Positions 8,173 to 16,798 of a stretch of DNA of 23,941 nucleotides are shown here, piece by piece. The notes below the pieces were generated by a model. The model did no database searches. It was not told where the DNA came from and saw only the letters and a list, made by a program, of their open reading frames with translations. The DNA is from a virus. The translations under genes were made by a program, and so were the position numbers. The stretch's first letter is position 1; each line of letters begins with the position of its first letter. The DNA is taken from positions 1 through 23,941 of the IMG/VR virus record IMGVR_UViG_3300007236_001594; one strand, given 5' to 3'.

Positions 8173-10602
8173 TTATGGCGAATCAGCCCCACTGGCCTGT
8201 AACTGTTTAACTTCCTCGGAAACCTTATTGATCCTACGCTGTCTTTCGATAGCTTCGGCGTGACGCTTATCTAAGGCATCAAAGTCTACTTGTTCCTTGA
8301 GGTAGTCCGCGTTACGGAAGTCTAATATAAACTCATATGCTGGAGAGGGCGCCCCGTGATGTCTAATCTTAAAGAGAGCCCTTGCGCGGGGGGAAAGGGT
8401 CTTTTTGATCATCTCCGCATCGACGCCAGGGTTACCCGTAAGCTTCACCATCTCGAATGCTGCTTCATTCACACCACCTAACGCGACCATTGATCCGGAA
8501 CGCTTAGGGATACGGATTTCGGCGTCAGGACGGATAGCCACTGCTTGACCGCTCACGTTGAGTTCGTGATAATTACCGCGCCAGTTCGTAGTGATATCGT
8601 CAACGTCGAGCCCTGGGAATACCTCCGCTAGCTCATCTAAAGCTAGGTTAAACTCTTCCATAGTATTAACAGTCTGACCATTGAATACTACAGCCTCCCC
8701 TAGCCGGTTGAGCCCCATACCGTCAGAAGCAAGGGTAGCAAAAGGCTTACCATCTCGGACTTGAATAGAGATATCGGTACCGAGTAGGGCTCCTTTAACT
8801 CTAGCGTCTACGACATCGCGCCACTTGTCTGGATTGCTCTGCATGTAGATTGATCTAAGGGTTGCGGTTCTCATAGCTTCACGGACTTCGTTGGACACTT
8901 CCATGTCACCGAACGCCCGGTCAATACGAGCATTGAGTTGTTCATCAGCACTCTTAGTAGGCGTCGGTGGGATGATATCCTTAGCTTTAATGTTAAAGGA
9001 CTTATCGCCGCGACTAGCCACAAACGATTCAGTGAGCTTAATCACCTCATTGAGCGGGGAATCAGACGTACTGACCTCGGTGTGGATGACTTCGTAGATT
9101 TCCATCGTACGGGAACTGAAGTGACGGTATGCGGCTTGTGGTCCCGCTTTATCAATCAATGCACGAATACCTTGGTACGTTGCATTAACCTTGTTGGGAT
9201 CATCGAACCGCGTAATGGCAGCTTCAGTCTCGGCCTGAAGAGCAGGTGGATACGTGTCCATCTGCGTGATCAGGTCCACCACCTTACCTTGAGTCGCTGG
9301 GTCACTGAGGCTAGCTACTTGAGTCTCTACTGTGGGATCATCAGCTTCGTCCCCAGGGACACCGGGGAGTACCATAGGTGTCCGTAAAGCCTCTACAAAC
9401 CCACGATTGATGGCAGTACGTTCCTTGTCAGACTTGGCGTCATGTATGGTTTTACCGTTCTCGAGAGCTATCCTGAACGTATTGAGGTCGCTCTGTTTAC
9501 CGGTCAGCCCTTTGATCTGGTTGTTTAGGTTCTGCTTGAGACCGAGAGCGGTTACCTCGACAGCATACATATCTTCAAAGTCCGCAATACTCTGCGCTAC
9601 AAACATCGCGTCTTCCATGGATCGTATAGAACTTATAGACTCTGAAATATTAGCGGAGATACGACGCTCTTCTTCAGTGTTCGCCAGGAGGAGGTTATTC
9701 GTCAGTTTATCGTTGAGCTTCTCTGCTTCCTGACTAAATGAAGTAAGGAAAGAACTATTCTCATCGCTACCCGAACCCGCCGAGGCCATGATTCTCTTGA
9801 GGGCGTTGATCTCGTCCTTACTCTCCGCAGTAGCAACAAGAGTTCTAAAAAGCGAGAGCTTACCACTACCCGCTGTTGGGGTAGTTGACGACGTGTTGAG
9901 GACCTTAGCGTAGAAGCCTGTCGTATTCGTTAAGGCTGTGGCACCTTGGTTGAAGGACTCGACATTATAGGTCGCAGGGTCCCGCTTGAAAGTTTGTACA
10001 GCGTTATTCGTAACCCTACCGATCTTATCAGTAGTCTCTCGAAGAGTGTTCGCTTGCTCGAACTGACGGATCGTCGGATCAGCTTGCTTCAGGAACATAC
10101 GCTCAGCGGCTTGTTGTGCAACTGAGGACTCTAGGGGATCCTTGAACGCTTCCTTACGGAACGTCTGGTAGAAACTATGAGGGTCCGTACCGGGCGGCTG
10201 TTTGGACAACGCCTTAGTGAAGTCCGTTGCGACCTCTTGACCGAGCTTGATGCCGATCTGTGTATCAAAGGACTCTATATACGCATCACTGCTTACATGG
10301 TCCGGGTTTACGATACCGTTCCGACCATCTTGCTCCCCTTGTCGGATAGCTTCTTCTACACGCTTCTTTCTGTCTTGCTCATTCACCGCCATTAACGTGT
10401 TAGCAGCGGAGCCGAAGAACTTACCGAAGTTCGTGTCTAGCTGTTCCATAGGACTTAACATCTGGCGGGCCAGGGAAGCGGTACGAGTTACCGGTGCTGC
10501 TGTGTTAGGGATCGAAGCTGTGGGCGCACGACGTTCCGTGGTGCCTACAGAGGGACCTTGGGATACCCCCTCGGACCTATTAATATTAGTACGTCGGGCC
10601 AT
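8173..10602 (-). CDS. Internal virion protein, T7 gp15-like
   Basis: An 809-residue, mostly helical, polar protein. Order and size (T7 gp15 is 747 residues) make it the ejectosome component that joins the gp14 pore to the gp16-like protein across the periplasm. It has no membrane span and no enzyme motif. Visible features are a Thr/Ala-rich start, SPMEQLDTNFGKFFGSAANTLMAVNEQDRKK (about 50-80), long helical repeats in the middle (TNNLLLANTEEERRISANIS), ESFVASRGDKSFNIKAKDI, NWRGNYHELNVSGQAV and a basic end, DKRHAEAIERQRRINKVSEEVKQL. AAGGAG stands 5 bases before the ATG. A 67-base gap separates it from the gp14-like gene; nothing further is apparent there. Confidence 0.8.
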   Translation of the reverse strand: MARRTNINRSEGVSQGPSVGTTERRAPTASIPNTAAPVTRTASLARQMLSPMEQLDTNFGKFFGSAANTLMAVNEQDRKKRVEEAIRQGEQDGRNGIVNPDHVSSDAYIESFDTQIGIKLGQEVATDFTKALSKQPPGTDPHSFYQTFRKEAFKDPLESSVAQQAAERMFLKQADPTIRQFEQANTLRETTDKIGRVTNNAVQTFKRDPATYNVESFNQGATALTNTTGFYAKVLNTSSTTPTAGSGKLSLFRTLVATAESKDEINALKRIMASAGSGSDENSSFLTSFSQEAEKLNDKLTNNLLLANTEEERRISANISESISSIRSMEDAMFVAQSIADFEDMYAVEVTALGLKQNLNNQIKGLTGKQSDLNTFRIALENGKTIHDAKSDKERTAINRGFVEALRTPMVLPGVPGDEADDPTVETQVASLSDPATQGKVVDLITQMDTYPPALQAETEAAITRFDDPNKVNATYQGIRALIDKAGPQAAYRHFSSRTMEIYEVIHTEVSTSDSPLNEVIKLTESFVASRGDKSFNIKAKDIIPPTPTKSADEQLNARIDRAFGDMEVSNEVREAMRTATLRSIYMQSNPDKWRDVVDARVKGALLGTDISIQVRDGKPFATLASDGMGLNRLGEAVVFNGQTVNTMEEFNLALDELAEVFPGLDVDDITTNWRGNYHELNVSGQAVAIRPDAEIRIPKRSGSMVALGGVNEAAFEMVKLTGNPGVDAEMIKKTLSPRARALFKIRHHGAPSPAYEFILDFRNADYLKEQVDFDALDKRHAEAIERQRRINKVSEEVKQLQASGADSP

Positions 10603-10669
10603 TAGGGCTCCTTAATGTTTAGACTTCATCGGTCAAGTTCTAGTCGAAGCTATCTTTCGGCTGGGCGAC

Positions 10670-11356
10670 CTAGCCCTTCGATATACCTTGGTCTTTCCTA
10701 TAATCAGCGCCAATCTTCAGGGAACTATCAACGAACCCTATGGCCGCGTTGGTCCTTTTACTCGAGGCTCTGATCGCCGCATTATGCTGCAATTGATCTG
10801 CCGCTAAGCTGGTAGACCGAGTACGTTGGAAACTACTTAAGGTGTCACTTGAGTACCTAGAGTCTGCCGCTGTGATACGGTTGAACTGATTTGTATTAAC
10901 CACGCCGCGTCGGGCCCTCTCTAATTTCATATCTCGGACACGTTGTATCTGAATAGAGTTGAGGTCAGACCCAATGTTGTACCCAGTCTGAACAACGAGT
11001 CCCGTGGCTACTGCGGTTGATAGGTTCTCTGAAGCTGCCCTTAAGTTCCCCAACTCTTGGTTCGCCTGTCGGACACGCTCACTAGAGGCTCGTACAGCGT
11101 CTTCCTCAATCTGTGCTTCAGTCTCAAGGATACTTTCGGTAGCGAGCGCTGCTTCCTTATTTGCAGCAGCGATCTCAGACTCACGGAACCGTGTGGCTTG
11201 GGCATCATCCTCGGCCCGCTCCTGGGCAGCAAGCTTACGCGCTTGTTCAGCTTGCTGGTTTGCAGCGTCCTGAGAGGCGTTAGCTTGGGCGATTGACGTG
11301 AAAGTACCTAACGCGGCTGATCCGATAGCCATTATAGCTAGTGTTTCTGTACCCAT
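10670..11356 (-). CDS. Internal virion protein, T7 gp14-like
   Basis: A 228-residue protein packed inside the head; in T7, gp14 leaves first and forms the outer-membrane pore for DNA entry. The N-terminus is hydrophobic (LAIMAIGSAALGTFTSIAQA, about 5-24), followed by a long Ala/Glu/Gln-rich helical segment (about 27-112) suited to coiled coil, then a Gly/Val patch (VATGLVVQTGYNIGSD) and a helical C-terminus (KRTNAAIGFVDSSLKIGADYRK). It lies between the nozzle gene and a gp15-like gene, as in T7. It is coupled to the nozzle gene by TAATG. Sequence similarity within this family is always low, so context carries much of the call. Confidence 0.8.
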   Translation of the reverse strand: MGTETLAIMAIGSAALGTFTSIAQANASQDAANQQAEQARKLAAQERAEDDAQATRFRESEIAAANKEAALATESILETEAQIEEDAVRASSERVRQANQELGNLRAASENLSTAVATGLVVQTGYNIGSDLNSIQIQRVRDMKLERARRGVVNTNQFNRITAADSRYSSDTLSSFQRTRSTSLAADQLQHNAAIRASSKRTNAAIGFVDSSLKIGADYRKDQGISKG

Positions 11357-13797
11357 TACTCTTGCCTAGTCAGTTCGTTGAATTGTCCTATCCAAGCCAC
11401 CGAGGTGATCTTAGATGGTAGGTGTGTACTGTTGATGATTTCGAGTTTCACGGTGTCACCACGGGAGCCCACAGGGAATCGTTGACTACCTGAGACAATA
11501 GGGACCCGACCAATTAGATTACCCGCGTCCCCGAGAACCCGTCCGGTCATTGCGAACGTACGGGCAGTACGGGAGGTTGGAGTCACTTTGAACTGGAAGA
11601 AACCAGTGTCCGCATAATTCACCCATAGACGTTTAATCTGTAACCGTCCGGTGGTGATCGTTTGGTCACTAGAGTCTCGTAGGTACTGCTTAGACAACTC
11701 AACCAGCATCGTGTAGTTAAACCCAATGATGGCTGTACTGGCACTAAAGTCACCAGACACCGTGAAGGCTGTCGTGGTGGTAAAGGTCGGTGTTAGTTGT
11801 CGTCCCTCATCATCGGTACCAAAACCGGCACCAAGAATCACCGCAAGGTCCGTAGACGAACCATGGGCATAAGGTAGTGTCCAAGTGGTGAGTCCTGTAC
11901 CCGCGTCATACACACCCGTCACCTCGGCCCATTGGTCCAGTAGAACTGGTGTAGAATGGCTTGAGGGACCATCAGTGATATTAACGGGGAGACGTTCCAT
12001 ATACGTCGTATTATCGGGCTGACGAATAATCAGGGAGAGATACCCATTCAGGAATGCCATCGCATGGATACGCGCACCTGTACGGAACTTCCAAGTACCC
12101 CAAGCCCTTTGGACCTTCTCGGTACCGTTGTTGTAGTACCGGTAAGTGTAGAGAGCATCACGGTCGTCTGAGGACAGGCACCAGAGGGTACTGGTAGCCG
12201 CATCACCCACAAGCCGGATCATGTTGGCGGGGAGATACCCGAACACATGAATAGCCGTGTCTACGGCCTTAGAGAACAACTGATCGTCCTCTAGGACGTA
12301 CTCAAGGATCGTGGAGGTCTGACCTGTCGTAGCTGCAAGATAAAGCTCATCAGCTAACGCTAGAGGTTGTGCTTTAATCTCTGTCTTATAGTTCGTAGTC
12401 GGATCAATTACCGCATTCTCGGGAGACATAACTGCTGCCGATCCCGAGGAGATATCGAACTGCGTCTTATCCGACGTAACAAAGAGCGACTTAGCGAAAG
12501 GAACCGCGTGGCGTAGGATAGAAACTTCCGGAGTCGCAGCTACAAGACCTACAGGGTCAGAGTTAGTAACGACGGAGGCTTGATCCGGCCAGAAGTTGAA
12601 GTAGTCGCCCGCCTGGGATGAATATGCGATTTCATCCGCGAAGAACCAAAGACGATTACGGTGGAACGTCAGGTCATTAACCTTCGCCCCAATGAAGTCT
12701 GGATTAGGAGTGACAGTCGCGTCGCCCACAGGCCTGGAATTGTACGTCCCACGCTTGAACGTAAATGTACCATCCGCTTCCCGTACGATGACATGAGGCA
12801 TCGTCGCTACATCAAAGGAATTAGCCGCATTAGGGTCAGCGATCTCTTCCCAGAACCATACGGAGCCCGTACGGTCCAGTGTGGCGAAGTAGTAGCCCTC
12901 AGGAAATGCATCCGGTGAAACCTTCCAGATGTCACCAGTGTTACAACCGGTGTCCGAGGTGTCCCATATGTTAGCCGGGGAACCTACGTCGTAGACGCCC
13001 AGGTACGCGGGAATGGACTCACCAGCCCGTGGTAGATCAGCGAAGGACCGGGAAGGTCCATAGATGGTGGTCGTAATCGTTGTGTTGTCAATTGAACACA
13101 CGACGGACTTATTTGCGATGACCGTCGTATCCAACAGAGTAGTGAACGCAAAGCCATTCTCTGGGTCCGTAGTGTTGAGGAGATATGTGGTGTCTTTAAA
13201 CGTAGCAGTAATCGTGTGGGTGCCCGTCCCAGCGACCGTGGTCCGCGTACGGATGTACGGGTAGATCGTTACAGTGGCCGAAGAGTTCGTAGTGAAGGTG
13301 TGCATAGTCACTTCTTCACCACCGAAGGCACCGGTGGCGGAACCCTCAACGACTACCGTGAGTCCCCCCGCAAGGTCCGTCATGGTGAGGTCAATCTGCG
13401 TCTCGGAAGACGGGTATGAGATTTGACCACTAGACGAGGTCACGGGAGAGACGGTGCTATCCTGTGCGAACACAAGGTACCGAGTACCATCATCGACGTT
13501 TACGGTCTTAGCAGTACCGGATGAGTCATAGATAATGGGAATACCCGCGTTGATGAATATCCAATATTGCTCCGTGGAGTCTCGCTCATAAGCGTGAGCG
13601 GCGACAACATCACTGGTCCCGATCTCCGGGATAGCAGTTTGGTACTCAGAGCCCATACGCTTCTCAAAGCCACCAGAGACGACACTGAATAAACAGTTGT
13701 CGGCCTCTTGGACCTGTCCAGGGAGCCGTACGGCATCAGGTTGCCGCGAGACCCCCTGATGCAACGTCTTGATACGTTGCTCCTCAAGGGACGCCAT
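11356..13797 (-). CDS. Tail tubular protein B, T7 gp12-like nozzle
   Basis: An 813-residue protein that forms the hexameric nozzle of the short tail. The N-terminus, EQRIKTLHQGVSRQPDAVRLPGQVQEADNCLFSVVSGGFEKRMGSEY, is the family signature: the tail begins by naming the sample as QGVSRQP...RLPGQ. Further motifs are DGTFTFKRGTYNSRPVGD, NDLTFHRNRLWFFADEIAYSS, GDYFNFWP and AVPFAKSLFVTSDKTQFDISS, then the C-terminal strands KRLWVNYADTGFFQFKV and VPIVSGSQRFPVGSRGDTVKLEI, ending in WIGQFNELTRQE. Length is like T7 gp12 (794). Its TAA overlaps the ATG of the gp14-like gene (TAATG). Confidence 0.93.
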   Translation of the reverse strand: MASLEEQRIKTLHQGVSRQPDAVRLPGQVQEADNCLFSVVSGGFEKRMGSEYQTAIPEIGTSDVVAAHAYERDSTEQYWIFINAGIPIIYDSSGTAKTVNVDDGTRYLVFAQDSTVSPVTSSSGQISYPSSETQIDLTMTDLAGGLTVVVEGSATGAFGGEEVTMHTFTTNSSATVTIYPYIRTRTTVAGTGTHTITATFKDTTYLLNTTDPENGFAFTTLLDTTVIANKSVVCSIDNTTITTTIYGPSRSFADLPRAGESIPAYLGVYDVGSPANIWDTSDTGCNTGDIWKVSPDAFPEGYYFATLDRTGSVWFWEEIADPNAANSFDVATMPHVIVREADGTFTFKRGTYNSRPVGDATVTPNPDFIGAKVNDLTFHRNRLWFFADEIAYSSQAGDYFNFWPDQASVVTNSDPVGLVAATPEVSILRHAVPFAKSLFVTSDKTQFDISSGSAAVMSPENAVIDPTTNYKTEIKAQPLALADELYLAATTGQTSTILEYVLEDDQLFSKAVDTAIHVFGYLPANMIRLVGDAATSTLWCLSSDDRDALYTYRYYNNGTEKVQRAWGTWKFRTGARIHAMAFLNGYLSLIIRQPDNTTYMERLPVNITDGPSSHSTPVLLDQWAEVTGVYDAGTGLTTWTLPYAHGSSTDLAVILGAGFGTDDEGRQLTPTFTTTTAFTVSGDFSASTAIIGFNYTMLVELSKQYLRDSSDQTITTGRLQIKRLWVNYADTGFFQFKVTPTSRTARTFAMTGRVLGDAGNLIGRVPIVSGSQRFPVGSRGDTVKLEIINSTHLPSKITSVAWIGQFNELTRQE

Positions 13798-14399
13798 TAG
13801 AAAGTCCGTTGCCCCGTTCGTTGTGAAATGTAATAGCCGTGGGAGTTATCGGTGAGTTCGTTCGCGTCCTCTTGGTCAGCCTCGTAGTCCATTAACGCGG
13901 CCCAGGCAGATGCCTCGTCTTCCGCTGTGAACGTATCGAGGGCGACAGACCCCATTTCGGACTTCTGGAATTTACGCGCCGCATGGTACGCAATGAAGCT
14001 CTGAAGTTCGTGGGGGAGGTCCGCGAAGTCGTACTCCCAAGTGATCTCGACGTAGAGCGTCGGTTTATTCGTCCAAGTGAACGTCTGGTTCTTAATGTCG
14101 TAGAGTTTACGAACACCACTATCATCACGGACGGAAACTTTTATATCTTTATCAACACCTGTGGTGTCGATACGCATAGCTTTATTTGGAACACGGTACT
14201 CGGTGTTAGCATCACGAGTGAGCTTCCAATCGTACTCAGTGTTACAGTTCCAGCCCTTCGTCAGAACATCCTTTGTAACGCGATCAAGAAACCGCTCAGC
14301 GGTCTCGGCGTCGGGGAGGCCCGAGTCGAGAGAGGACACAGGCTCCTCGTCGATTGCATCAAGCATGATGTTGACGGCTTGAATTTTAGTCAGAGACAT
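13797..14399 (-). CDS. Tail tubular protein A, T7 gp11-like
   Basis: A 200-residue gatekeeper that forms the ring between the portal and the nozzle. It begins LTKIQAVNIMLDAIDEEPVSSLDSGLPDAETAERFLDRVTKDVLTKGWNCNTEYDWKL. This is the typical opening of the family: an N-terminal helix pair, a GLPDAxxAxxxL turn, then the GWxxNTE strand. The middle reads YRVPNKAMRIDTTG and LYDIKNQTFTW; FADLPHELQSFIAYHAARKFQ marks the C-terminal helices. Length matches T7 gp11 (196). GGGAAG lies 5 bases before the ATG. Its TAA overlaps the ATG of tail tubular B by one base (TAATG), so the two are coupled. It lies just past the capsid terminator and would be made by read-through. Confidence 0.92.
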   Translation of the reverse strand: MSLTKIQAVNIMLDAIDEEPVSSLDSGLPDAETAERFLDRVTKDVLTKGWNCNTEYDWKLTRDANTEYRVPNKAMRIDTTGVDKDIKVSVRDDSGVRKLYDIKNQTFTWTNKPTLYVEITWEYDFADLPHELQSFIAYHAARKFQKSEMGSVALDTFTAEDEASAWAALMDYEADQEDANELTDNSHGYYISQRTGQRTF

Positions 14400-14406
14400 A
14401 TGTCTT

Positions 14407-14450
14407 CCCTATAAACAACAAAGACCCCCCTTGGTCGAAACCAAGGGGGG
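14407..14450 (-). terminator. Intrinsic terminator after the capsid gene
   Basis: A perfect 11-bp stem (14425-14435 with 14440-14450; CCCCCCTTGGT paired with ACCAAGGGGGG) closed by a four-base loop that reads TTCG on the minus strand, followed by TCTTTGTTGTTTATA. It occupies the gap between capsid and tail tubular A. It corresponds in position to T7 T-phi, which lies after gene 10 and lowers expression of the tail genes relative to capsid. Confidence 0.92.
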
Positions 14451-14472
14451 CAGTTGGAGGAACTAGACCTTC

Positions 14473-15462
14473 TTACGAGGTCTTCACCTCAATGGCGCAT
14501 TCAGGTCGGAGGGTGCCATGACCCACCAACATCTTCGCCACGAGGAAGTCTTCGAGACGACGCGTGTCGCGCTCGGACTCGAAGTTAATGTCCATCACCT
14601 TGACGGTACCAATAGCCATGGGAACCCAGCCAATACCGGTGGTGGTGGAGTAGTCACCGCGATACTTCGCGTAGACGTTAGTCGCAGCCGACTCATCCGT
14701 CACGAATGGCGCGTTACGAGTCTTAAGGACCGTAACACCATCAATGACCATCGACTCAACGCGAGAGTTGATTCCACCCGAGGAGGGTTGACCAGAAAAG
14801 TCACGGTTGAGGACGAGGTAATTACCATTCGAATCCGCTGCATACTTGATAGCGTCAAAGACGTACCAGTTGACTGCGAGATAACGCGGGGCCGTTTCAG
14901 GGACATCCGCCTCGAACCACACACGGTTCATTTCGCGGATCACTTCGATCCACTCAATACCGCTAGTCGTTGAGGTGTTCACAGCGTTGGCGTCAGTAAT
15001 GACGTTACCAGCCGGGAACGGACCATCAGCAGTCGAACGGGCGGTGGTGATCAACTGACGGGCGACGTTCTTATCGAACACCTTAGCCAGTTCCGCACCC
15101 ATTGCGTCCGCGAACTTAGACCGAACGTCAAAGTGCGAGAGCATCTTGTCGAGGTCCGACAAAGCCGTGTGCGACACGAGGATGTCATCAACGGTGATCT
15201 GGACTTCGGTCGTATCGATGTCTTCACCCAGCAGTTCAGTACCAGGAGTGTGATATTCCGAAGTCGCTTTCCACGTCTTCGGGAACTTGTAGCTTCGAGC
15301 GCCGCCGCTAACAGTCTTGACCTCATGCTTGTCCATAAAGACAGTAGCAAGGTCAAAAGCTGCCATAACTTCGCCGCCGAAGACATCCAGCCACAGGTTA
15401 CGGGAGTCCGACGCGGACTGACCATAACCGAAACGTGCCGGATTAGAGGGAGTACCAGCCAT
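14473..15462 (-). CDS. Major capsid protein, T7 gp10-like
   Basis: A 329-residue shell protein with the HK97 fold, which assembles with the scaffold into the procapsid. Family features in order: N-terminal NLWLDVFGGEVMAAFDLATVFMDKHEVKTVSGGARSYKFPKTW (E-loop region); HTPGTELLG; the hydrophobic beta strand VQITVDDILVSHTALSDLDKMLSHFDVRSKFADAMGAELAKVFDKNVARQL, which leads into the spine helix; an A-domain with YLAVNWYVFDAIKYA; and the C-terminal AKMLVGHGTLRPECAIEV. Length is close to T7 10A (345). No slippery run is visible near the stop, so a 10B-type frameshift product is not expected. Strong ribosome site upstream and terminator downstream. Confidence 0.93.
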   Translation of the reverse strand: MAGTPSNPARFGYGQSASDSRNLWLDVFGGEVMAAFDLATVFMDKHEVKTVSGGARSYKFPKTWKATSEYHTPGTELLGEDIDTTEVQITVDDILVSHTALSDLDKMLSHFDVRSKFADAMGAELAKVFDKNVARQLITTARSTADGPFPAGNVITDANAVNTSTTSGIEWIEVIREMNRVWFEADVPETAPRYLAVNWYVFDAIKYAADSNGNYLVLNRDFSGQPSSGGINSRVESMVIDGVTVLKTRNAPFVTDESAATNVYAKYRGDYSTTTGIGWVPMAIGTVKVMDINFESERDTRRLEDFLVAKMLVGHGTLRPECAIEVKTS

Positions 15463-15471
15463 AATCTATGA

Positions 15472-15478
15472 CCTCCTT
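15472..15478 (-). promoter_or_regulatory. Strong Shine-Dalgarno of the capsid gene
   Basis: AAGGAGG, a full complement to the 16S rRNA tail, lies 9 bases before the capsid ATG and overlaps the TAA of the preceding gene. It is the most complete ribosome site in the window, which suits the most abundant virion protein. Confidence 0.85.
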
Positions 15479-15986
15479 AAGCCGCCACGGTGCCGGTGAT
15501 GACGCCAGCGTCGATAAGGTCCTGAATCAAGGTCCCTACAACGTCGGCAATCTCCGCGTCGGCTGCGGTGTCGCAGTCCATAGCGCGGTCGGCAGTGTGG
15601 TTGGTGATGGTGTAGGCATTGTCGTGTGAGACGAAGGCAATACCTTCGACTAGAACTTGACCACTCTTGGACGAATCCGAGCGGAGGAAGTTCACTCTGT
15701 TGTTTGAATTACTAGATGCGATGACATTCGCGTCAAGGCGGTCCAACTGTTTGTTGGTATCATCGTACGTCGCAATACCGATTTCCCACTTGGACGGATC
15801 GTCCAGGGAAACGGCTTTGTACGCAATAGTGTCCGAGTCAGTCATATCCGTGAACGGAGATTTACCAATCGGGGTCTCAGCAAAGTTCTCATAGCTGGAC
15901 AGACCGACTTCAAACTCCGAAGCAGCGGCACAAGACTGAACGAACTGAGCGTACACAGTGGCTGCAAAGCCAACTACATGAGCCAT
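15477..15986 (-). CDS. Probable head decoration / head-fibre-like protein
   Basis: A 169-residue protein immediately before the capsid gene. The middle (about residues 53-118) follows a module common in phage fibre and decoration proteins: DTIAYKAVSLDDPSKWEIGI, then ATYDDTNKQLDR, NVIASSNSNNRVNF and a short strand (GQVLVEGIAFVS). The C-terminal AEIADVVGTLIQDLIDAGVI resembles the trimerising helix at the end of head fibre proteins, which often read like ADIRAALNALLAALRAAGL. The N-terminal 30 residues (MAHVVGFAATVYAQFVQSCAA) are hydrophobic and could bind the shell. I infer that it is displayed on the capsid surface. The stop codon lies inside the capsid ribosome site, so the two genes are tightly linked and probably co-expressed at high level. 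Confidence 0.6.
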   Translation of the reverse strand: MAHVVGFAATVYAQFVQSCAAASEFEVGLSSYENFAETPIGKSPFTDMTDSDTIAYKAVSLDDPSKWEIGIATYDDTNKQLDRLDANVIASSNSNNRVNFLRSDSSKSGQVLVEGIAFVSHDNAYTITNHTADRAMDCDTAADAEIADVVGTLIQDLIDAGVITGTVAA

Positions 15987-16186
15987 AGGTTTTGTTCACC
16001 TGTTATGGTTATTGTTATTATTGAGGGTGAAGTTTCGGATTCCCCGTCCTCGATAGATTATCCAGCCGTAGCCAGGTCTAGAGTACTTAGGGTCACACAC
16101 GACACGCTGAGCCTCTCTCAAGGAGCCACCTTGAGAACAGGTAACAAGGAACGTGCCGTATTCTAGCGACGGCTAGTCGCGTTGAA
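15987..16186 (-). other. 200-base gap with an ATG-less frame and a hairpin
   Basis: Between the 203-residue gene and the decoration gene no conventional minus-strand gene is present. One frame is open for about 57 codons from just after a TAG to a TGA at 15999-16001 and reads like protein (EYGTFLVTCSQGGSLREAQR, then VVCDPKYSRPGYGWIIYRGR), but offers only a TTG start (SLREAQ), with AAGGTGG upstream. An inverted repeat with an 8-bp stem (16116-16136, TCTCAAGG...CCTTGAGA, 5-base loop) lies here without a U-run, so it is not an intrinsic terminator. A weak sigma70-like pair, TTCAAC and TAGAAT 15 bases apart, sits at the start of the gap. AACAGGTG lies before the decoration gene. Nothing here is certain. 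Confidence 0.4.
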
Positions 16187-16798
16187 TTAGGGTTTTGATT
16201 TGAAGTTCTGAATGAACAACTCTCGCTCCATCGGCGAGGATTTCGCTAGGAAATACTGAAGGGCTGTAAGGAGTTCAGTACGACCTAAGGAGAAGTCTAT
16301 AGGGAGTACGTCTCTCCCGTATTGGTACAAAGGTTTAAGGAGGGGACTAGCAGGGGGAATGGTGATTTTTATACCGAGCCCTTGGGCTAGCCCTAACCAA
16401 CGGTACATCGCAGGGCGTTGGGTCTCATACTCACCCATCTTCTCCATGTCGATGCCCCACAAGCCAATCTCGTCAACACCTTCGTAGATAGCGAGGGCGA
16501 CCATGTAGCAAAGCGTACAACTAAAGTCATCGAAGTACGCCTCGATAATCTCATCCAGAGGGAACTTCTTAGACCGACGACAGATAGGCTCGCGCATATA
16601 TAACACTACGCCAGACTTCTCAGCCTTCTTGAGGTACGACTTGTCGGGAACCATAACTTGATGGTCGTACATATCAAATAGACGATCCACCCTACGTAGT
16701 TTGGTATCCCAGGGAAGGCCCCATATCTCCCAGGACTTGTCGTCGAAAGGTGCGTCCTTCCGACTATCGGCCTGACCGATCACTGCGACCTTACGCAC
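16187..16798 (-). CDS. Conserved phage protein of unknown function, Rossmann-like
   Basis: A 203-residue soluble protein starting with GTG (VRKVAVIGQADS). A beta strand with a Gly loop opens it, followed by KSWEIWGLPWD, RVDRLFDMYDHQ, a strand at KSGVVLYMREP, a DDFSCTLCYMVALAIYEGVDEIGLWGIDM segment (about 90-118), then ETQRPAMYRWLGLAQGLGIKITIPPASPL. Proteins with this arrangement of alternating strands and helices, and with EIGLWGxDM followed by QRPxxxxxLGxAxxxGI, recur in tailed phages as hypothetical proteins. The fold looks nucleotide- or sugar-binding, but no catalytic residue can be named. It lies between the scaffold and head decoration genes, so it may act in head assembly or be a moron inserted there. 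No ribosome site stands out; coupling to the 27-residue ORF is likely. Confidence 0.8.
   Translation of the reverse strand: MRKVAVIGQADSRKDAPFDDKSWEIWGLPWDTKLRRVDRLFDMYDHQVMVPDKSYLKKAEKSGVVLYMREPICRRSKKFPLDEIIEAYFDDFSCTLCYMVALAIYEGVDEIGLWGIDMEKMGEYETQRPAMYRWLGLAQGLGIKITIPPASPLLKPLYQYGRDVLPIDFSLGRTELLTALQYFLAKSSPMERELFIQNFKSKP

Noticed and set aside
14451-14480. T7 10B-type frameshift at the end of the capsid gene
   Set aside because: There is no slippery homopolymer before the stop, and the terminator follows directly.
15978-16166. 62-codon plus-strand ORF over the gap before the decoration gene
   Set aside because: It starts inside an opposing gene, has no ribosome site and no recognisable motif.
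16150-16190. Sigma70-like promoter TTCAAC/TAGAAT
   Set aside because: The spacing of 15 and poor -35 match are within what chance gives; kept only as a note in the gap entry.
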